Below, piece after piece: positions 1 through 5,496 of a DNA stretch of 5,496 nt (positions are counted from its first letter, which is position 1; each line of letters begins with the position of its first letter). The stretch spans positions 1-5,496 of the forward strand of contig CAKUXD010000052.1 of assembly GCA_934699705.1 (NCBI GenBank), in the 5' to 3' direction. Origin of the DNA: an uncultured Candidatus Melainabacteria bacterium. Its GTDB lineage: Bacteria > Cyanobacteriota > Vampirovibrionia > Gastranaerophilales > Gastranaerophilaceae. The notes below the pieces were generated by a model that was given only the letters and a program-made list of their open reading frames with translations, made no database searches and was not told the origin of the DNA. The translations under genes were made by a program, and so were the position numbers.

Positions 1-998
1 GTTGTAAGATATTTTTTTAAAATATCTTTATATTTTTCATCAAAATTTATATTATATTTACTATTTATATTATATACATGTAACCCTTCTTTTAATCTAA
101 ACCCTAAGAAAATTTCTTCTTCGAGTTTTTCTTCGGTTGTTTCAGTATGCCCAAAGTCTTTTATGAGAGGGGTTTCCATGTATTGGTGCAGGTTAAATGA
201 ATTTGCATATCGAACTCCATTTTCATAACCATGAGCACTGCAACCAAATCCATAATATTCTTCGTTCTTCCAATAAGTTGTGTTATGTTTTGATTCAAAA
301 CCATTTTTTGCAAAATTGCTTATTTCATAGTGATTGTAATCATTTAGAACTTCAATAGCTTTCAGGTACATATCTGCTTGAAAATCATCATCTGGCAGAT
401 TTAGCGGAGTTTTTTTGCCGAATACAGAATTTTCTTCAATTTTAAGTCCGTAAAGCGATAGATGTGTTATTTCTAGTGCTTTAACCGTATTTAAATCTTG
501 TTCAAAGTCTTGTAGTGTTTGATTAGGCAATCCATAAATCAAATCAATTGATATATTCGTAAATCCAGCTTCTTTAGCGTTTTGAACCGCCATAAGCGCT
601 TCTTTAGCAGTATGTTTTCTTCCGATATTTTTTAAGATTTTATCGTTAAGAGTTTGTATCCCAACACTCAAACGATTAATGCCTAATTCCTTCAATTTTA
701 ATAAATACTCAATTGATGCGTGTTCGGGATTAATTTCGAAGGTAATTTCCGCATTTTTGTTTAAATTAAACTTATTAATAATTTTAGTAACATATTCAAT
801 AGGCAGAGTTGAAGGCGTACCACCGCCAAAGTAGAGTGTATTTAGCAGATTATCCTTATAATTAGTATCAATATCTTTTAAAAGAGCGATAAGATAGCCT
901 AATTGAAGTTTTTGGTTTACAGTTGACGTAAACGCGCAGTAAAAGCATTTAGAGCCACAGAAAGGTATGTGAATGTAAGCTGAGGTTGGATAAGCCAT
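1..998 (-). CDS. hemW: HemW-type radical SAM heme chaperone (formerly HemN-like), C-terminus beyond window edge
   Basis: The first 332 residues are visible; the family usually runs to about 370-400, so the last few dozen lie beyond base 1. The radical-SAM cluster site is Cys14, Cys18 and Cys21 in IPFCGSKCFYCAF. It has Phe at position 23 where true HemN coproporphyrinogen oxidases carry a fourth Cys. Other landmarks are GGGTP (58-62), EINPE (88-92), RLSVGIQT (109-116), GRKHT (126-130) and DLIYGLP (152-158). The HNxxYW motif that marks HemW (238-243, HNTTYW) is followed by YGFGCSAHGY. Known family role: binding heme and a 4Fe-4S cluster with SAM, and delivering heme to respiratory enzymes; it is often mis-annotated as an oxygen-independent coproporphyrinogen oxidase. 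The ATG at 996-998 lies one base after the lpxB stop codon, so it is the last visible gene of the lpxI-lpxB-hemW operon. Its Shine-Dalgarno site is weak (AGAG inside the lpxB end), which suggests translational coupling. Family assignment is firm; the exact substrate is known only by analogy. Confidence 0.9.
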   Translation of the reverse strand, partial: MAYPTSAYIHIPFCGSKCFYCAFTSTVNQKLQLGYLIALLKDIDTNYKDNLLNTLYFGGGTPSTLPIEYVTKIINKFNLNKNAEITFEINPEHASIEYLLKLKELGINRLSVGIQTLNDKILKNIGRKHTAKEALMAVQNAKEAGFTNISIDLIYGLPNQTLQDFEQDLNTVKALEITHLSLYGLKIEENSVFGKKTPLNLPDDDFQADMYLKAIEVLNDYNHYEISNFAKNGFESKHNTTYWKNEEYYGFGCSAHGYENGVRYANSFNLHQYMETPLIKDFGHTETTEEKLEEEIFLGFRLKEGLHVYNINSKYNINFDEKYKDILKKYLT

Positions 999-999
999 A

Positions 1000-2127
1000 T
1001 TACATCTCTGAAAGTTCTTCATTAATTCTTTTTGCGACTTCAAGTGAAGAATTTTTATCGGATAATAGTTCCCTAACCGATTTTAAACCTTCAATTTGTT
1101 TGTTTCTAACTTCTTCATCGTAGATAAGTTTTTCAATATTGTAAGCAATGAAGTCAGGTTTTGCAGAGTTTTCAATAATTTCAGGAACGATATCTTTATC
1201 TGTAATGATATTTGGCAAAGACACGCGCTTAATACATCTTACTAGTAAATATATTAGATAAAATAAATAAGGTCCTTTGTAGGCGATAATCATGGGGGTG
1301 TTGTATAAAGACGCTTCTAGTGCAACTGTACCTGATGCAAGGATTAACGCGTCAGAAACGCTTAGTAGAGCTTGATTTTCACCTTTAATGATTTTGAAAT
1401 CAGAGTTTTTGAAATATTTTTTGTAAACTTCGTCTTTTAGATTTGGAGCTTGTGAAAACACAAACTGCAAATCTGGGTGCATTTTCTTTAATATATTTGC
1501 GGATTTAACAAAAGTTTCCATAAGGTTTTTTAGTTCAAAGACTCTTGAGCCAGGGAAAATTGCGATTAATTTTTTGTTAACATCAAACCCATGCTTTTCA
1601 AAGAAATTATTTTTGTCAGCTTTTTCTGGTAACTGGCTAATTAATGGGTGTCCGCAGTAAGTAGTTTTAATTCCATAGGATTCGTACATGTCCTTTTCAA
1701 AAGGGAAAATGCAGAAAACTTCATCAACATATTTTTTGATTTTGTTAATTCTGCCTTTACGACTTGCCCAAACTTGTGGAGGAATGTAATAATTTGTTCT
1801 TATTCCAGCTTTTTTAAGGTGTTTTGCCATTTTTAGGTTAAACACGCCATAATCAATTAGCAAAACTAAATCGGGCTTATATTCTTTGGTTAAATAATTG
1901 ATTAATTTTACACCAAGTGTTAAATGGTTCCAAACGATTTTTGGAGTAAGTCCCATAGCACTCATTTTTGAGTGGTCAGAGAATAGCTTAATACCAAGTT
2001 TTTTTAAGTTTTCCCCGCCAATAGCCTCAATTTGAACATCTTTATTCATCTCAAAAAGATGCTTTGCCACATTAGAGGCATGCATATCTCCTGAATATTC
2101 TCCAGTTATAATGAATATTTTTTTCAT
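1000..2127 (-). CDS. lpxB: Lipid-A-disaccharide synthase LpxB
   Basis: A complete 375-residue protein, close to the family's usual 370-390. LpxB is a GT-B glycosyltransferase (family GT19) acting at the inner membrane. It joins lipid X to UDP-2,3-diacylglucosamine, giving the beta-1,6 disaccharide-1-phosphate precursor of lipid A plus UDP. Motifs in order: GEYSGDMHA (9-17), MGL (58-60), IDYGVFN (91-97) with Asp92 matching the essential Asp98 of the E. coli enzyme, YIPPQVWASR (114-123), PFEKDMY (142-148), CGHPL (158-162), PGSR (192-195, containing the Arg expected to contact substrate), ASGTVALE (264-271) and SLPNII (303-308). A hydrophobic patch at about 286-298 probably contacts the membrane. 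One oddity is that the usual IDxPDFN motif reads IDYGVFN. The start ATG lies 2 nt after the lpxI stop (TAATTATG) with no convincing Shine-Dalgarno site, so ribosomes probably arrive from lpxI. The upstream gene makes its substrate, which supports the call strongly. Confidence 0.96.
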   Translation of the reverse strand: MKKIFIITGEYSGDMHASNVAKHLFEMNKDVQIEAIGGENLKKLGIKLFSDHSKMSAMGLTPKIVWNHLTLGVKLINYLTKEYKPDLVLLIDYGVFNLKMAKHLKKAGIRTNYYIPPQVWASRKGRINKIKKYVDEVFCIFPFEKDMYESYGIKTTYCGHPLISQLPEKADKNNFFEKHGFDVNKKLIAIFPGSRVFELKNLMETFVKSANILKKMHPDLQFVFSQAPNLKDEVYKKYFKNSDFKIIKGENQALLSVSDALILASGTVALEASLYNTPMIIAYKGPYLFYLIYLLVRCIKRVSLPNIITDKDIVPEIIENSAKPDFIAYNIEKLIYDEEVRNKQIEGLKSVRELLSDKNSSLEVAKRINEELSEM

Positions 2128-2129
2128 AA

Positions 2130-2945
2130 TTAAACTGCCATGATTACAATGTTGTTTTTGTCTGCAAACTTAACAACTTCGTCCATGTCAACGATAATAG
2201 TTTCATTTGCTTCTAAAGCTAGAACAGATAATTTATATTTTTTCATGTTTTTTAAAGTTTTTAAACCAACGGCAGGGATATCAAAACGTTTATCTTGAGA
2301 AGGTTTTGCGACTTTAACAATAACTCCGCCTTTTTTTGCAATTTTTCCACCGCGTTGAATACATTTGTCAGTCCCTTCAATAGCTTCGACTGCCATAATC
2401 ATTTTGTCTTTAACGACAACAGATTGACCAACATCAAGTTTGCCCATTTCTTTTGCCATGCTATATCCGTATTGAACATCGTTAATTTGTTCTTCTGTCG
2501 GTTTATTTTTACCTAAAACACCAGCTGGAATCATTAAATTTTTAATAAATAAAGTTTGGTCTAAAACTGTAATACCTAATTTATTTAATTCTTCAACCAA
2601 TAAAAGCATGACTTGATCATCGTTTAATCTTTTAACTGATTTCATCAAATCTAACGCCATAGAGTCAAATTTAGGTCGTCTTAATATAAGTCCTTTGTGG
2701 ACTTTACCTAAGAACGTCAATTGTTTTACTTGTTCATCTTCTAGTATTTTTTTTATTTTTAAAAGTTCTCCTGGTGCAACAGAATAGACCTTTGAGCAAA
2801 CTTTTTTAAGTTCTTGATAGTTATCTTTGGATAAAGATATACAAATAACATCTAATCCATTTTTGCTTGCGCCTTCAGCCATTTTTACTGGTAATTGACC
2901 ATCACCTGCTATTAGTGCTTGTTTTTGTTCAAGTAATATTGACAT
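2130..2945 (-). CDS. lpxI: UDP-2,3-diacylglucosamine pyrophosphatase LpxI
   Basis: A complete 271-residue protein, near the usual 270-290 for LpxI (formerly DUF1009). LpxI hydrolyses UDP-2,3-diacylglucosamine to lipid X and UMP in the cytoplasm. It replaces the unrelated LpxH of E. coli and is known from alphaproteobacteria such as Caulobacter and several other phyla. The N-terminal domain (about 1-135) has the nucleotide-binding-like AGDGQLP (13-19), FLGKVHK (78-84), RRPKFD (89-94) and DDQVMLLLVEEL (109-120). The C-terminal domain (about 136-271) has MAVEAIEGTD (184-193), QRGGK (197-201), VKVAKPSQDKRFD (210-222) and IPAVGLKTL (223-231). Asp222 sits where the family's critical aspartate is reported. 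The ATG is preceded by a good GAGGAA site 6 nt away and an extended -10 box, which fixes the start. It is the first gene of the operon, directly feeding LpxB. Assignment is confident from motifs plus context. Confidence 0.95.
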   Translation of the reverse strand: MSILLEQKQALIAGDGQLPVKMAEGASKNGLDVICISLSKDNYQELKKVCSKVYSVAPGELLKIKKILEDEQVKQLTFLGKVHKGLILRRPKFDSMALDLMKSVKRLNDDQVMLLLVEELNKLGITVLDQTLFIKNLMIPAGVLGKNKPTEEQINDVQYGYSMAKEMGKLDVGQSVVVKDKMIMAVEAIEGTDKCIQRGGKIAKKGGVIVKVAKPSQDKRFDIPAVGLKTLKNMKKYKLSVLALEANETIIVDMDEVVKFADKNNIVIMAV

Positions 2946-2951
2946 TTTTAA

Positions 2952-2957
2952 TTCCTC
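2952..2957 (-). promoter_or_regulatory. Shine-Dalgarno site of lpxI
   Basis: On the minus strand GAGGAA stands 6 nt before the ATG of lpxI (GAGGAATTAAAAATG). This is the strongest ribosome binding site in the window. It contrasts with the near-absent sites of lpxB and hemW, which fits translation entering the operon at lpxI. Confidence 0.85.
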
Positions 2958-2975
2958 ATACTTCTTTTGTAAACA

Positions 2976-2985
2976 ATTATAACAT
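2976..2985 (-). promoter_or_regulatory. Extended -10 promoter for the lpxI-lpxB-hemW operon
   Basis: Reading the minus strand, TATGTTATAAT contains a perfect TATAAT (2976-2981) preceded by TG one base upstream, the extended -10 arrangement. No good TTGACA -35 box lies 16-18 bp upstream, which an extended -10 can tolerate. Transcription would start near 2969 and leave a leader of about two dozen bases ending in the GAGGAA site. Predicted from sequence only. Confidence 0.6.
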
Positions 2986-3038
2986 AAATAAATAAAAAAT
3001 ACATTAAAAAGGCAATTTTTTTTTATTAAAATACTTTA

Positions 3039-3044
3039 TATAAT
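3039..3044 (+). promoter_or_regulatory. -10 box for the plus-strand repeat protein gene
   Basis: A perfect TATAAT lies 29 bp before the ATG at 3073. The region upstream holds a run of nine T (3016-3024) and no clear -35 hexamer, so the promoter may depend on the A/T tract. Transcription would start near 3051, leaving a leader of about 22 nt. The two opposing -10 boxes are under 60 bp apart, so the divergent genes may share regulatory input. Inference from sequence. Confidence 0.5.
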
Positions 3045-3060
3045 TACAGAGGAATTTTAT

Positions 3061-3066
3061 AGAGAG
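3061..3066 (+). promoter_or_regulatory. Probable Shine-Dalgarno site of the plus-strand gene
   Basis: AGAGAG sits 6 nt before the ATG at 3073 and is a partial match to the ribosome binding consensus. A better match, AGAGGAA at 3048-3054, is 18 nt away, too far for this ATG, and falls about at the predicted transcription start. No in-frame ATG, GTG or TTG exists between it and 3073, so the start at 3073 is the only reasonable one. Confidence 0.5.
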
Positions 3067-3072
3067 TTAAAT

Positions 3073-5496
3073 ATGACAATTCGCATTAATAGTCTTACAA
3101 ACGAAGAATTACAAGCTTTAAAACTAGAAAAGAATCAAAAAGCTGATAATAATAATACAGAAGTAAAAGAACAAAAAGCTCCTGTTGTTGAAGAACAAAC
3201 AGACAGCGCTGATTATGATATTAGTGATGCTGAAGCTGATTTAGCTAATTTAGAAATGGGTGCTGAAGATGCAGTATCTTCTGCTGAAGCTGCTGATGCA
3301 AATGCAAATGCAAGAATTCAAGATTCTGATAACAGACAAGATAAAGCAAATAGTTTAGTTAAAAAATCACCAACAAAAGAACAAACAAATCAAGTTGGTA
3401 ATGAAGCTAACAATACCTCTACTGAAGGCGTTTCAAAAACTGATGAAGTAGATGCTCAGGTTGAAGCCTTTAATGCAGAAGTTGAAAGCTACAATGAAAT
3501 TGCTACATCTGCTAACGATGATGCAGATTCTTTATATTCTGAATTAGATGATATTAATGGTTCGATTGAAGATTTAACTGCAGAAATGGAATCAGAACAA
3601 GCAACTGCAGGTTTTGGAGAAGGCGCAAGCAATACATATTCTTTAACAACTGCTACCGAAGCTCAAGAAAATCAACAAAATAATCCAACATCTACTCAAG
3701 ATAGTGACTCAAATAAGAGAGATTACGCTTCTGAATTTGGCGCTCTTGCTGAAAGATCAGAAAGTGTAAATACTCGTTTAGCTGCAGCGTTTGAAAATGT
3801 TAAAACAAGCAACGAAGAAGCTACTGAAACTGCTGAAAATCAAACAGAATATACAGAAGGTGTTGTAGAAGAAGCTGAAGCAAAAACTGATAGCTTAGCA
3901 AAAACACAAGAAGTTTTAGGCATTACAAAAACTGCTGGTGGCGTAATTAAAATGACTGGTTTGACAGTTGCTGGTGTTGGTAAGGTTATGGGTTCAATTG
4001 GCTCAAGCATTACTGCATCAGGTACAGGTCAAGTAGCAGGTGGTACAATTGGTATTACAACAGGTACAACTCAGGTTACATTAGGCAATTCTTTAATTGC
4101 AGCTGGTACGCCATTATTATCAAATCCATTTACTGCAGCTTTAGGTGCTTCAATGGTTGCAACTGGTGGATCTTTTGTTGGTACAGGTTCTGCAGCAATC
4201 GCAGCAGGTACAACAATGGTAACTGCTGGAACAGCTCAAATTGCTTCAGGTACATCATTAACAGCTTCAGGCGCTTCAACTGCAGGTGTTGGTACTACAA
4301 TCAAACAAGTTGGTACTGGTGTTACATTAGCAGCTAATACTGCATCTATGGGTGTTTCAGTTGCACAAGGTGATTGGCTAGGTGCATTACAATCAGGTTT
4401 ATCAGCAGTTGCTGACGCTGCTTCATTTGCAGGTAGCATTCCTGGTATGGAACAAATGGATAAATTGACAAAAGGTATGGAAATTGCAGGTAAAGCTGCA
4501 GATACAGCAAATAAAGCAATCACAATGGGTACTGCAATTGCAAATGGCGATGTGAAAGGCGCTTTAACTTCTGGTTTATCAGCAGTTGCAGGAGGCTTAT
4601 CAATTGGTGGTGGAGAAGTATTACAAACAGCTTCTCAAGTTGCTAATACTGCATCACAAGCTGTAACATTTGGTTTTGCTTGTGCTGAAGGTGATTTACA
4701 AGGCGCTTTAACTTCAGGATTATCAATGACATCATCAGGTATCGGAGCATTTGGTTCTTCAATGGGTCTTAATGATAACCAAGTTGGTCAAATTACATCT
4801 GGTATTGCAATGGCAACAGGCGCAGTAAACTTTGGTTTTGCTGCTAAGAATAAAGATACTTTAGGCATGATTTCAAGCGGTATGGCTATTGGTTCTGGCG
4901 CAGTTGGTTTCGCTGGCTCAACTATTGCTGAAAAAATGCAAAATAAAGATACAGACTTTGTTTCAAGATATAATGAAGTATTTACAGATGAAAATTCTGA
5001 AAACAACACAAATGTTATGTTTGCTCAACCAGATGCAACTCCTAATCAAAGTTACTTAAATGCAAACATGAATTTAGATGCTAATAACATTCTTGATAGA
5101 ACTGCTAATAGAGAATTTGCTGATGCTGATTTAACTGAAAAGTCAACTGTTTCTGCAGTAGATACTTTATTAAATGAAGCAAAAATTGCTAAGAATACTG
5201 AAAAACAAGAAGGTTCTTATTCATCAGATAAAATGAAAGAGTCTATCAATACATTAAAATCAAAATTAGAAAATGACTTAGTGAACAAATACTCAAAAAC
5301 TGATGCTGACTTATCAAAAGATGAAATGAAAGATTTACGCAAAGATATCAAAAATACCGTTAAAGACGCAGCTAAAAGTGGTGCTTTAGGTAAATTAGGT
5401 GATGTTATTACAAGCAGTAAAAATGCTAAAACAATGTATGCAATTCAAATGGCAGGTCATTCATTAGAAGCTGCTACTGGCGCTTTAGGTGTATAC
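3073..5496 (+). CDS. Large coiled-coil and glycine-heptad repeat protein of unknown function, 3' end beyond window
   Basis: One open frame of 808 codons from ATG with no stop before the window end. I do not recognise a family. Residues 1-285 are acidic and rich in Ala, Asn, Gln, Ser and Thr, with coiled-coil segments at 126-172 and about 222-264. Residues 289-420 are Gly/Ser/Thr/Ala-rich with Gly every seventh residue. Residues 420-615 carry four degenerate copies of a unit around GDxxGALxSGLS. Residues 620-808 are hydrophilic and mostly helical-looking, with Lys/Asp/Glu-rich stretches (725-770). Only one Cys (537) and one Trp (435) occur, and proline is scarce. The start MTIRINSLTNEEL shows no signal peptide or lipobox, so the product is cytoplasmic or leaves by a signal-independent route. 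Codons are A/T-ending like those of the neighbours, with no sign of frameshift. Possible relatives by style only: phage tape-measure proteins, type III translocators, the pre-toxin regions of polymorphic toxins, or YadA-type heptad heads. None can be asserted. It is transcribed away from the lipid A operon, so the neighbourhood does not reveal its role. Confidence 0.85.
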   Translation, partial: MTIRINSLTNEELQALKLEKNQKADNNNTEVKEQKAPVVEEQTDSADYDISDAEADLANLEMGAEDAVSSAEAADANANARIQDSDNRQDKANSLVKKSPTKEQTNQVGNEANNTSTEGVSKTDEVDAQVEAFNAEVESYNEIATSANDDADSLYSELDDINGSIEDLTAEMESEQATAGFGEGASNTYSLTTATEAQENQQNNPTSTQDSDSNKRDYASEFGALAERSESVNTRLAAAFENVKTSNEEATETAENQTEYTEGVVEEAEAKTDSLAKTQEVLGITKTAGGVIKMTGLTVAGVGKVMGSIGSSITASGTGQVAGGTIGITTGTTQVTLGNSLIAAGTPLLSNPFTAALGASMVATGGSFVGTGSAAIAAGTTMVTAGTAQIASGTSLTASGASTAGVGTTIKQVGTGVTLAANTASMGVSVAQGDWLGALQSGLSAVADAASFAGSIPGMEQMDKLTKGMEIAGKAADTANKAITMGTAIANGDVKGALTSGLSAVAGGLSIGGGEVLQTASQVANTASQAVTFGFACAEGDLQGALTSGLSMTSSGIGAFGSSMGLNDNQVGQITSGIAMATGAVNFGFAAKNKDTLGMISSGMAIGSGAVGFAGSTIAEKMQNKDTDFVSRYNEVFTDENSENNTNVMFAQPDATPNQSYLNANMNLDANNILDRTANREFADADLTEKSTVSAVDTLLNEAKIAKNTEKQEGSYSSDKMKESINTLKSKLENDLVNKYSKTDADLSKDEMKDLRKDIKNTVKDAAKSGALGKLGDVITSSKNAKTMYAIQMAGHSLEAATGALGVY
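3448..3588 (+). other. Coiled-coil segment in the repeat protein (residues 126-172)
   Basis: Apolar residues fall at 126, 130, 133, 137, 140, 144, 147, 151, 154, 158, 161, 165, 168 and 172 (V, V, F, V, Y, A, A, A, L, L, I, I, L, M). This is an unbroken 4-3 spacing through nearly seven heptads. The remaining positions are mostly Asp, Glu, Asn and Ser. It implies a helical bundle or oligomer-forming stalk ahead of the glycine-rich region. A second, weaker register runs from Phe222 through Leu225, Val232, Leu236, Ala239 and Val243 to Tyr260 and Val264 (nt 3736-3864). Confidence 0.7.
3937..4332 (+). repeat. Glycine heptad array in the repeat protein (residues 289-420)
   Basis: Glycine occurs at 289, 296, 303, 310, 317, 324, 331, 338 and 345, then at 358, 365, 372, 379, 386, 393, 400, 407 and 414. 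That is nine consecutive seven-residue steps' worth of glycines in each of two blocks, offset by 13 residues at a Pro-containing break (346-357). The approximate heptad is G-[TS]-[TSA]-x-[VI]-[AT]-x, with Val/Ile/Leu/Met favoured at positions 4-5. At DNA level GGTAC recurs at multiples of 21 nt, for example 4021, 4063, 4105 and again 4207, 4249, 4291, 4312. The fold could be a heptad-based helix with a glycine face or a beta-roll; sequence alone does not decide. Confidence 0.85.
4330..4917 (+). repeat. Four degenerate GDxxGALxSGLS repeats (residues 420-615)
   Basis: Four aligned 35-residue cores lie at residues 420-454, 479-513, 527-561 and 581-615 (nt 4330-4434, 4507-4611, 4651-4755, 4813-4917). 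Taking the repeat Asp (434, 493, 541, 595) as zero, all four copies share Ala at -14, Gly at -7, Gly at +3, Ser-Gly at +7/+8 and Gly at +20. Copy starts are 59, 48 and 54 residues apart, so the linkers vary. Copies 1 and 2 share 17 identical bases (4396-4412 and 4573-4589); copies 2 and 3 share 14 (4558-4571 and 4702-4715). This indicates duplication within the gene. Copy 4 is the most diverged, with Lys replacing the Gly before the Asp and GMISSGMA replacing GALTSGLS. Confidence 0.85.

Noticed and set aside
6..28. Perfect 10-bp inverted repeat AAGATATTTT / AAAATATCTT with a 3-nt loop
   Set aside because: It falls inside hemW codons (about residues 324-331), is almost entirely A/T, and reads as ordinary Lys/Asp/Ile/Leu/Tyr codons. 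The stem would be weak and it is not at a gene end.
1648..1836. Plus-strand 62-codon frame
   Set aside because: It lies wholly inside lpxB on the opposite strand, has no ribosome binding site, and its Phe/Asn/Ser/Val composition is what the reverse of an AT-rich coding gene gives.
2295..2516. Plus-strand 73-codon frame rich in Phe and Asn
   Set aside because: It is antisense to the conserved C-terminal half of lpxI; no independent start signal or recognisable protein.
3004..3024. Possible terminator: A run, GGCAA, then T run
   Set aside because: The stem would be A-T pairs only with no GC core, and it lies between two divergent genes where no transcript is expected to end.
3937..4332. Assignment as a trimeric autotransporter (YadA-type) head
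   Set aside because: The seven-residue glycine spacing is similar, but the typical Ser four residues before Gly is replaced by Met, Gln, Ile or Leu. No signal peptide is present and the C-terminal anchor cannot be seen.
4236..4523. Minus-strand 95-codon frame rich in Ala, Pro and Val
   Set aside because: It mirrors the GCA/GCT/GGT-rich repeat part of the large plus-strand gene; the repeats suppress stop codons on the other strand.
4788..5009. Minus-strand 73-codon frame
   Set aside because: Same cause as the previous one: antisense shadow of the repeat protein, without a ribosome binding site or protein-like features of its own.
5284..5335. EF-hand-like stretch KTDADLSKDEMKDL (residues 742-755)
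   Set aside because: The second half resembles an EF-hand loop (LSxxE), but when Glu751 is placed at position 12 the Asp ligands at positions 1 and 3 are missing (Tyr740 and Lys742). A calcium site is not supported.

Overview
The window looks like an AT-rich, Gram-negative-type bacterial chromosome segment. Two adjacent genes encode successive lipid A steps (LpxI, then LpxB), so the organism should build an LPS-type outer membrane. Use of LpxI rather than LpxH, the strong A/T bias and the radical-SAM HemW gene suggest an anaerobic, AT-rich lineage. My best guess from memory is a gut melainabacterium (Gastranaerophilales); AT-rich alphaproteobacteria or another LpxI-bearing phylum are alternatives. 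This placement is inference only.

Layout: positions 1-2945 hold a compact minus-strand operon transcribed lpxI (2130-2945) -> lpxB (1000-2127) -> hemW (1-998, cut by the window edge). The gaps are only 2 nt and 1 nt, so translation is probably coupled. LpxI makes lipid X (2,3-diacylglucosamine-1-phosphate) and LpxB consumes it to make the tetraacyl disaccharide precursor of lipid A. HemW is a radical-SAM heme-handling protein with no obvious link to lipid A and is probably a hitch-hiker in the operon.

Positions 2946-3072 are a 127-bp divergent intergenic region, extremely A/T rich. It holds a consensus extended -10 box and Shine-Dalgarno site for lpxI on the minus strand, and a TATAAT box with a weaker Shine-Dalgarno site for the plus-strand gene.

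Positions 3073-5496 are one uninterrupted plus-strand reading frame of 808 codons that runs off the window. I do not recognise the protein as a named family. It has an acidic, coiled-coil-rich N-terminal part (about residues 1-285) and a Gly/Ala/Ser/Thr-rich part with glycine every seven residues in two exact registers (289-345 and 358-414). Next comes a four-fold imperfect repeat with the core GDxxGALxSGLS (420-615), followed by a charged helical tail (about 620-808). No signal peptide is visible. This is the unusual element of the window; its function is unknown, and the missing 3' end could hold the decisive domain.
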